From Melioribacteraceae bacterium (GTDB taxonomy: Bacteria > Bacteroidota > Ignavibacteria > Ignavibacteriales > Melioribacteraceae), in NCBI GenBank assembly GCA_026417375.1, contig JAOADJ010000049.1, positions 1-63,740 on the forward strand: a stretch of DNA of 63,740 nucleotides, written 5' to 3'. The notes beneath the pieces are model-generated. The model did not search any database. It was not told the DNA's origin and worked only from the letters and a program-made list of their open reading frames with translations. This document shows, one piece after another, positions 54,345-62,000 of the stretch. Positions within the stretch are counted from its first letter, which is position 1, and every line of letters begins with the position of its first letter. The position numbers were made by a program, and so were the translations under genes.

Positions 54345-54734
54345 TTATTTTTTCTTCCCGAACATCATACCACGACCTGAACCTTGTGTTCCAGCCTGGT
54401 TTTCTGAATTACCTTTACCATTATTTTTATTGCCAATATTATTTCCTGATTTTCCACTTTTTCCTTTACCTTTGCCTGCATTATCATTAATTCCATCTCC
54501 ATTTAAATCAACAAATTTGTTTTTCTGAATTTTTGCCCCTTTGTAATCAGGATCTAATCCGTTTGGAATTCCATCTCCATCATGATCCGGTGCGTTATCG
54601 TTATAACCATCACCATTTTTATCAACGAAATTTTTACCATGTTGTTGTGGTGTTGTTGGTTTTGTAGTTTGTGCAATATTATTCGAATATACCATAAAAC
54701 TAACTAAGGCAAATAGTAATAATAATTTTTTCAT
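54345..54734 (-). CDS. Small secreted protein with thrombospondin type 3/EF-hand-like calcium motifs
   Basis: 129 aa. A signal peptide (MKKLLLLFALVSFMVYSNNIAQ) precedes three DxDxDG-type loops: DKNGDGYND, DHDGDGIPNGLD and DLNGDGIND. These are typical calcium-binding loops of thrombospondin type 3 repeats or EF-hands. The C-terminal 45 residues are a low-complexity Gly/Lys/Asn/Ser tail. There is no T9SS tail. A calcium-binding envelope role is inferred from the loops. The ATG has an AGGAG site and diverges from ccmC. Confidence 0.8.
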   Translation of the reverse strand: MKKLLLLFALVSFMVYSNNIAQTTKPTTPQQHGKNFVDKNGDGYNDNAPDHDGDGIPNGLDPDYKGAKIQKNKFVDLNGDGINDNAGKGKGKSGKSGNNIGNKNNGKGNSENQAGTQGSGRGMMFGKKK

Positions 54735-54852
54735 TTTTCATTCTCCTTTTGTTTACTGATAGATATATTAATAAACATGCCAGGAATTTTACCTCATTTT
54801 TGAAATTTATTTTAACTTTATTTGATTCATATTCTAATCTAATTACATTGTG

Positions 54853-54868
54853 GTCGAATTGATTCGAC
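54853..54868. promoter_or_regulatory. 16-bp palindrome between divergent genes
   Basis: GTCGAAT-TG-ATTCGAC is a perfect inverted repeat (7-bp arms, 2-nt centre) in the 239-base gap between the divergent calcium-motif gene and ccmC. It could be an operator; nothing else supports this. Confidence 0.3.
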
Positions 54869-54973
54869 ATAATTGTCGCAAATTGTAATTTAATATTCTT
54901 TGATAATAAACCTCCCTTTATCTATTTTTGAGCAACATAAATAGGAAGTTTAGTCTTTTAAACTTATTAAATT

Positions 54974-55696
54974 ATGATTTGGAAAATTATTTTATTCATT
55001 TTAATGACATTTGTAATTATTGCTGGAATAACATTTCCAATTGTTCCGCAACCAAAAGTATGGTATGAATTTCCAGTTATACCAGGTTTAGAAGAGAAAG
55101 CCAAAATTATATTCTTTCATGTTCCAACTGCATGGCTTTCTGTTTTAGCTTTTTTAATGGCGATGATTTATGGAATAAAATACCTACGAAATAAAAATAT
55201 TGATGATGATCTAAAATCATTTGCAGCAATTCAATTAGGAATGATGTTTACAATTTTAGCAACAATTACTGGTTCAATTTGGGCTAAATTTACTTGGGGA
55301 GCTTTCTGGCATTGGGATCCTCGTGAAACAAGTATTTTTATTTTACTTTTAATTTATGGCTCTCTAATTGCACTTAGATCTGCAGTTGATAATGAAGATA
55401 AAAGAGCAAGTCTTTCTGCTGTTTATTCAATTATTGCATTTTTAACAGTACCATTTTTTATTTTTATAATGCCAAGAATAATGGTCGGGTTACATCCCGG
55501 TTCTCTTGAATTAGATCCAAATACAGGACAAGTAATTCAGGGAACAAGTCCTGTTGTTGATTTTAAAATGAATGCAAATATGAGAATTGTATTTTTTATT
55601 TCTTTATTTACATTTACAATACTTTATTTTTGGATGTATCAATTAAGATATAAAGCTTTGATAATAAAAGATAAAATTTCAAAAAAAATAATTTGA
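54974..55696 (+). CDS. ccmC: Cytochrome c maturation protein CcmC (heme transfer)
   Basis: 240 aa, usual length, with six hydrophobic helices. The heme-handling tryptophan-rich motif WGAFWHWDPRETS lies at about 108-120, between a likely axial-histidine segment (FFHVPTAWLSV) and a second one near PRIMVGLHPGS. CcmC loads heme onto CcmE at the periplasmic side. It is the first gene of a ccmC-ccmD-ccmE-ccmF group. No ccmA, ccmB, ccmG or ccmH is adjacent. Confidence 0.93.
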   Translation: MIWKIILFILMTFVIIAGITFPIVPQPKVWYEFPVIPGLEEKAKIIFFHVPTAWLSVLAFLMAMIYGIKYLRNKNIDDDLKSFAAIQLGMMFTILATITGSIWAKFTWGAFWHWDPRETSIFILLLIYGSLIALRSAVDNEDKRASLSAVYSIIAFLTVPFFIFIMPRIMVGLHPGSLELDPNTGQVIQGTSPVVDFKMNANMRIVFFISLFTFTILYFWMYQLRYKALIIKDKISKKII

Positions 55697-55703
55697 GGTA
55701 AAA

Positions 55704-55874
55704 TTGGGAAACGGATTAATTGAATTTTTGGAAAAAAATTCTATTTATATTGTAATGTTTATTATTCTGGTTGTATGGATTGGAATTTTTCTTTTTATGT
55801 TGAATACAGAAAAACATTTAAAGAATATTGAAAAAGAACTTGATTCAGGTTCTTCAAAAGGAAAGGAGAATTAA
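55704..55874 (+). CDS. ccmD: Short CcmD-like membrane peptide
   Basis: 56 aa using a TTG start, with GAGGT six bases upstream. It has one hydrophobic helix (YIVMFIILVVWIGIFLFML) followed by a charged helix (NTEKHLKNIEKELDSG). Size, topology and position between ccmC and ccmE all match CcmD, which helps release holo-CcmE from CcmC. Sequence conservation in CcmD is too low to confirm by eye. Confidence 0.7.
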   Translation: MGNGLIEFLEKNSIYIVMFIILVVWIGIFLFMLNTEKHLKNIEKELDSGSSKGKEN

Positions 55875-55875
55875 A

Positions 55876-56265
55876 ATGAAAAATAAATATCTATTTGGTG
55901 GTGCAATTATAGTAGTGTTTCTTGGAGTTATGATATACTTGTTTACTCAAACAAATATTCAATATGAAAGTAATTTTGAAAAAGTTGCAGAAGTTGGAAA
56001 AACCGTTAAAGCTACAGGCGTTTGGGTTCGTGAAAGAAATTATGAATACGATAAAGCTAATGAAATTTTTACATTTTATATGAAAGATTCTCAAGGTAAA
56101 GAGATGTGTGTGAAATATCATGGTTCCATTCCTAATAACTTTGAATCATCTACAAGTGTAGTTGTAACCGGCAAATATGAGAATGGAGTTTTTAAAGCAT
56201 CTGAAATTCTTACCAAGTGCCCTTCAAAATATCAAGAACAAAACCTTGGAAAAGCTAATTCTTAA
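55876..56265 (+). CDS. ccmE: Heme chaperone CcmE, cysteine (CxxxY) variant
   Basis: 129 aa from the ATG at 55876 with AAAGGAG upstream; an in-frame ATG at 55828 overlaps ccmD and has no such site. An N-terminal membrane anchor (YLFGGAIIVVFLGVMIYLF) precedes an OB-fold heme chaperone domain (VKATGVWVRERNYEYDK, VKYHGSIPNNFESSTSVVVTGKYENGVFKASEILTKC). The classical heme-binding HxxxY is replaced by CPSKY (C115, Y119). This is the CxxxY form known from Desulfovibrio and some archaea, where the Cys binds heme. Confidence 0.9.
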   Translation: MKNKYLFGGAIIVVFLGVMIYLFTQTNIQYESNFEKVAEVGKTVKATGVWVRERNYEYDKANEIFTFYMKDSQGKEMCVKYHGSIPNNFESSTSVVVTGKYENGVFKASEILTKCPSKYQEQNLGKANS

Positions 56266-56284
56266 TTAGCAGATCGGAGAACAA

Positions 56285-58681
56285 ATGATTGGAAATATAA
56301 TTTTAACATTCGCACTCCTGACAGGAGTGTTTTCTGTAATAATGTATTTTTTAACTTACAAAGGTTATCAAAATACATTATCGCTTGCTCGAATTAGTTA
56401 TCATGCCACTGCAATACTTGTAATGGCAGCTTCTGCTTTTTTATTACATGCAATAATAACTCATCAATTTCAGTATAAATATGTTTATGATTATAGCGGT
56501 ACTGATTTACCACTTGGATTATTAATGGCTACTTTTTATGCCGGGCAAGAAGGTAGTTTTATGCTATGGACATTATTCACTGCAATTATTGGTTTGATTT
56601 TACTAGAATATACCTCTAAACGAGGTGATTTAGAATTTCGTGTTATGATGATTTTTACTTTAGTGTTATCATTTTTGTTATTAATGGTTTCTCCACTTTT
56701 AAAATCACCATTTCATTACATCTGGACACAAAAAGATTTCATCGATTTAAAGAATATAAATCAATCATTTTTAACTTTACCTGCTTTGCAAAATTTCTTT
56801 TTCTCTGATCCTGAATCGAATAAAAGTTACGTGCAGGTAAGTAAAGAACTTTACTCTGTTTTACAAGCTAATAATATCTCTTTAAATGAATTTATAATTC
56901 AAGGGAAAGGATTAAATCCATTACTTCAAAATTTCTGGATGCAAATTCATCCTCCAATTTTATTTGTAGGGTTTGCTTTATCAGCAGTTCCATTTGCATT
57001 TGCAATGGCTGCTATTATTAAAAATGAATATAAAGATTGGGTAAAACAATCTTTACCTTGGCTTTTAGTTTCGATGTGTGTTTTAGGCCTTGCTATTATG
57101 CTTGGTGGATATTGGGCTTATAGTATTTTAGGTTGGGGTGGATATTGGGGTTGGGACCCGGTTGAAAATTCTTCTTTAGTTCCTTGGCTTGTTGGTGTTG
57201 CAGCAATTCATACTATGTTAGTTCAACAAAGAACTCAGGATAAAGATGGAGCTAGTAGATTTGTTAAAACTAATCTTATTTTAAGTGTTATGACTTTTGT
57301 GCTTGTTTTGTATAGTACATTTTTAACAAGAAGTGGAATTTTAGGTGATGCTTCTGTTCATTCTTTTGTTGATCCTGGAATGACTGTTTATCTTTTCTTA
57401 ATTATTTTTCTGGCAACTTTCACACTAATGGGTATTGGTGGAATAATTTATAGATGGAAATATTTAACTAAAAATTTCACTTTTGAAGAAAATATCCTTT
57501 CAAAAGAATTAGCGTTATTCACGGGTTCAGTTGTTTTAATTGCTTCTTCAATTATTATAATTGCAGGAACTTCTGCACCAATTTTTGGCACTACTGTTCA
57601 AATTAGTTTTTATAACGAACTAAATTTACCAATTGCAATTATTATTGGATTAGTAAATGGATTAAGTATTTTATTAAAATGGAAAACAACTGATAAAAAT
57701 CTTCTTTGGAAAAGCTTAAGAATTCATTTAATCCTTTCATTTATTTTTACAATTATTGTATGGTTATTTGGTGGTGTTACAAACTTAATGTTATTAATAA
57801 TGACATATTCATCAGCTTTTGCTCTTTTTGTCAATTCTGAAATTGCTTATAAAATTTTCAAAGGAAGAAAATCCCATTTTGGTGCATATGTTGCTCATAT
57901 TGGTATTGCACTTTTCTTAATTGGTGTAATTGCAACCGCAGGTAACACTAAAAAACAAAAAGCTGATTTAGTGAAAGGGGAAAAAGTTAATATACTTGGT
58001 CACGAACTTACATTCATTGGTTACGAACCATTTGATAATGGAAAAAAATATAGGTTTAATGTCAAAATCGATAAAGGTTCTTCAGAAAAAATTATATCTC
58101 CGATAATGTTTATAGCAGAATTTAATAACAGCTTAATGCGTGAGCCGGATATTTTAGTAGGATTGACAAAAGATTTTTATATCGAACCTTTAGGATATGA
58201 TGATGGTGCAAATTCTAACTCAGGAACAAAGGTTACACTTAAAAAAGGTTCATCTTATAATTTTGAAGGTAAAGAAATAATTTTCAAACAATTTAATTTA
58301 CCTAAAGATATGAACTCGATGATGAGTGGAAATACATTTAAAATCGGTGCTGAATTAATTGTAAAATCGAATGGCAAAGAATTTAAAGTTGAACCCTATA
58401 TGGAAAATTCAGGTGAAGGACCACACTATCATTCAGCAGAACTAAAAGAATTAGGATTGATATTTTCAATAACTTCAATGAATGCTTCAAATAGTGAAAT
58501 AGAATTAAGCATTTCTTCTGATTCTAATAATAATCAGTCAACCATTCAAAAAGAAGTTTTAAGTATAGAGGCAAGCATAAAACCTTTTATTTCCTTGATT
58601 TGGATAGGTGTAGTAGTTTTAGTTATAGGATTTAGCATTTCAGCTTTCAGAAGAACGAAAGAATCTCAAGTAAATGAGTAA
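56285..58681 (+). CDS. ccmF: Cytochrome c heme lyase subunit CcmF
   Basis: 798 aa, longer than the 647 aa of E. coli CcmF. Multiple transmembrane helices carry GLLMATFYAGQEGSFMLW, WMQIHPPILFVGFALSAVPFAFA, and the WWD heme motif WGGYWGWDPVENSSLVPWL. An insertion of about 60 residues (about 150-210) separates SPF from GLNPLLQ, and a large C-terminal periplasmic domain (about 570-775) precedes a final helix. CcmF joins heme from CcmE to apocytochrome thiols. The gene starts 19 bases after ccmE and ends at a strong terminator. The extra length may compensate for absent CcmH/G, which is inference. Confidence 0.93.
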   Translation: MIGNIILTFALLTGVFSVIMYFLTYKGYQNTLSLARISYHATAILVMAASAFLLHAIITHQFQYKYVYDYSGTDLPLGLLMATFYAGQEGSFMLWTLFTAIIGLILLEYTSKRGDLEFRVMMIFTLVLSFLLLMVSPLLKSPFHYIWTQKDFIDLKNINQSFLTLPALQNFFFSDPESNKSYVQVSKELYSVLQANNISLNEFIIQGKGLNPLLQNFWMQIHPPILFVGFALSAVPFAFAMAAIIKNEYKDWVKQSLPWLLVSMCVLGLAIMLGGYWAYSILGWGGYWGWDPVENSSLVPWLVGVAAIHTMLVQQRTQDKDGASRFVKTNLILSVMTFVLVLYSTFLTRSGILGDASVHSFVDPGMTVYLFLIIFLATFTLMGIGGIIYRWKYLTKNFTFEENILSKELALFTGSVVLIASSIIIIAGTSAPIFGTTVQISFYNELNLPIAIIIGLVNGLSILLKWKTTDKNLLWKSLRIHLILSFIFTIIVWLFGGVTNLMLLIMTYSSAFALFVNSEIAYKIFKGRKSHFGAYVAHIGIALFLIGVIATAGNTKKQKADLVKGEKVNILGHELTFIGYEPFDNGKKYRFNVKIDKGSSEKIISPIMFIAEFNNSLMREPDILVGLTKDFYIEPLGYDDGANSNSGTKVTLKKGSSYNFEGKEIIFKQFNLPKDMNSMMSGNTFKIGAELIVKSNGKEFKVEPYMENSGEGPHYHSAELKELGLIFSITSMNASNSEIELSISSDSNNNQSTIQKEVLSIEASIKPFISLIWIGVVVLVIGFSISAFRRTKESQVNE

Positions 58682-58703
58682 CTTTTTGTAATTAACTTAA
58701 AAG

Positions 58704-58741
58704 AATAGGTAAATTATTGACTTAATTTACCTATTTTTTTA
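58704..58741 (+). terminator. Rho-independent terminator of the ccm operon
   Basis: AATAGGTAAATTA at 58704-58716 pairs with TAATTTACCTATT at 58723-58735, with a 6-nt loop and a T run to 58741. It lies 23 bases after the ccmF stop. Confidence 0.88.
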
Positions 58742-58967
58742 TCCCAAAATGAGACTAAACTCCCAAAAACCTCTTTTTTATTCGAAAATTAAACTTTTTT
58801 TTTAAAGTAAATTAAAGATGAAGTTATAAACTCATTAATTTTAATTTATTTTAAGAAAAATTATTAAAAATAGTTGCCTCAATATTAAATGTAATTTCAT
58901 TTTGATACATTTATAAAAATTCCACACCACAAAAACCTTCGAAAATCAATTAAAAACGCAACATTTT

Positions 58968-58985
58968 GTGGCATTTTGATTGACT
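58968..58985 (+). promoter_or_regulatory. Weak sigma-54-like promoter candidate
   Basis: GTGGCATTTTGATTGACT has GG and the -12 dinucleotide at the 10-base spacing of -24/-12 promoters, but the -12 reads TTGA instead of TTGC. It lies about 50 bases before the GTG at 59033. The overlapping TTGACT could instead be a sigma-70 -35, though no -10 at good spacing is clear. Confidence 0.2.
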
Positions 58986-59032
58986 TTACACACCAAAGAT
59001 AAAATAACTATAAACTAAAAGAGAGGAGAAAC

Positions 59033-62000
59033 GTGAAAACACGTTTTACAATATTAAGAGCAGCTTTAACTTTAGCACTCTTATTTGTTTTTTCTTTAAC
59101 CACCTTTTCTCAAAAAATAACAGGTGTGAAAAATGTAACTGATTATACAAGTATTGCTAAAGTTACATCATATACAGATGGTGTAAACATTACTTACACA
59201 AATCCATATACAAACTCATCACAATCTTCATTTGACGGAGCATTTGATGGAACTTTAAATTCACAATCCAAAAAATTCTACTGTATTGATTTATCAAATA
59301 GTTTAGCAGTAAATGAAGATTATTGGGATGAAGGAACAACCCCTTCTCAAATAACTTATATTCTGAACAATTATTACCCATATAAAACTGGGTATGCTGG
59401 TGCATTAAGCGATAATAAAAAAGAAGCAGCTGCAGTTCAGGCTTCAATTTGGCATTTTAGTGATGGAGTAAATGCTAATACAATTACAGACGCTACAATT
59501 AAAAATAGAGCATTACAAATTATTGCTGATGCAAATGCAAATCATAATAATACAATTCCATTGCAATCTCTTTTAATTTTACCATCATCAACTAGTTATG
59601 TACAAGGTACAACAGTTGTTTTTAATGTTTTTGCATTAGACTTAAATGGAAATCCTTTATCCAATAAAAATATTACATTGTCAACAAATCTTGGTACATT
59701 AAGCTTAACAAGTGGAACAACAGATGCAAATGGAAAACTTGGTCCGATTTCATTAACATATAGTGGAGTTGGAACAGCAAAAGTTTCTGCTCAAGCTGTT
59801 GTTGAAATTCCACAAGGAACAAGATATGTTCATAAAACAAATCCAAACAGTAAACAAAAATTAGTTTTAGCAACACCTGTAACTGATACAAAAAAAGTTG
59901 AAGTATTTTATACATGGTATGTACCTCAGTCAAACACTTGTGATACAAAAGGATATACAACTTTTACACAAGGTGGTTGGGGAAGCCCGTCTAATAGTAC
60001 TCCCGGAAAAATTAGAGATTTATATTTTAATTCAGTATTTCCTACAGGATTACAAATTGGATCTACATATAAGTTAACATTAACAAGCGCTAATGATGTT
60101 AAAAACTTTTTACCACAAGGTGGAACAGCAGGTGCATTTACACAAAATTATACAAATCCAACTTCTACAAGTGCTGGTGTTTTTGCTGGTCAATTAGTTG
60201 CTTTAAAACTTAATGTAGCTTATGATGCTGCTGGTCATTTAGGAAGCAACAGTGTTGATTTAGGAAATTTGGTTATTGGAAGCGGACCTTTTACAGGTAA
60301 AACTGTTAATCAATTTTTAGCTTTAGCAGAACAAGCTATTGGTGGTGGTTCATTAAACGGCTACACATTTAGTCAATTTAATGATGCAGCTACAGCAATT
60401 AATGAAAATTTTGATAATGGTACAATTGATAAAGGTTATTTAGTTTGCGAAGTGCCAAAAGCTTCAATTGGAAATAAAGTTTGGGAAGATTTAGATAAAG
60501 ATGGTATTCAAGATTCAAATGAACCCGGAATTCAAGGTGTAACAGTTATTTTATTTGATTGCAATAACAATCAAATTGCTACAACAACAACAAATGCAAA
60601 TGGAGAATATTACTTTAGTAATTTATCTCCTGGTAGTTACTATGTTAAATTCAATACTCCTGCTGGAATGGTAGCAACATTAAAAGATCAAGGTTCAGAT
60701 GATGAAAAAGATAGCGATGCAGATGTTACAACTGGCAAAACTATTTGTACAGATTTATTGCCTGGTGAAAATGATTTATCATGGGATGCTGGTTTTTATA
60801 AAGAATGTAAAAATAAAATTGGCGATTATGTATGGCATGATAAAAATGTAAATGGAATTCAAGATACAAATGAACCTGGTATTGCTGGTGTTGTTGTAGA
60901 ATTATTACAAGGTAATACTGTTATTGCAACAACCACAACAAATGCTAGTGGAAAATATGAATTTAATAATTTAGCAAATGGAACTTACACTGTTAGAATT
61001 GCAGCTTCAAATTATAATACTGGTGGTGCATTATTTAGTACAAATCAAACAAAATGGTATGCAACTAAAAAAGATCAGGGAAGTGATGATACCAAAGATA
61101 GTGACGCAAATAAAAATGAATCTGTTTCTGTAACATTGAATTGTAATGATAACATTACAGTTGATTTTGGTTTCTACAAAACATGTGTAAAATTATCTAA
61201 AACAGCAAATAAACAAACAGCTCAACCTGGTGATGTAATTACTTATACATTCACAATTGAAAATTGTGGTGATGTTGCATTGACTGGTGGTGTAACTGTT
61301 TATGACCAAATGTTAAATCCAACTTCTCCATATAACATTGCATATTATTCACCAGTAAATCCAGGTGAAACAAAAACATTTACAAAAACATATACAGTTA
61401 AATCAAATGATTGTGGTAATTTAGTTAACAATGCAAGTGCAATTGGTCACCCAAGTGACGGTTCAGCTCAAGTTGTTGATAACGCAACATTTACAGTTGT
61501 TATCAATTGTGAACAAAAAGCTGATCTTAAAGTCGAAAAAACTGTTGATAAACAAAATCCGAATTGCAATGACTATATCAATTTCACTGTAAAAGTTACT
61601 AACTTAGGTCCTAACACAGCTTTGAATGTTGTTGTTAATGATTTATTGCCAGCTGGTTTATTATTCGATTCATATACATCAACAAAAGGTACTTATAACA
61701 GCACAACTGGTGTTTGGACAGTCGGAAATATGAACAGTGGTACATTTGAAACAATTATAATCAAAGTAAAAGTTGACTGTGCAACAATGAATTCAACAAC
61801 TTTTGACTTTGGTCCGGCAAAAGATTTCAATTTGTTTGTTCTTAATAATTTAACACAACCATCTTCTGATACAGAAGGAAAAGTAGCAGTTGGTAATGAT
61901 GCTAATTTAGGTGCTTATAGCATTGGTGATAAATTACCAGCAAATAGTGGCGATGTATTAATAGTTGGAAATAACTTAACATATACAAGTGGTCAGGTAT

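Larger units (their letters stand above)
58682..59032 (+). other. Intergenic region before the giant adhesin
   Basis: 351 bases, highly AT-rich, with no credible gene. It contains the ccmF terminator (58704-58741), a possible sigma-54-like site (58968-58985) and a GAGAGGAG ribosome binding site before the GTG at 59033. Nothing else was recognised. Confidence 0.5.
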
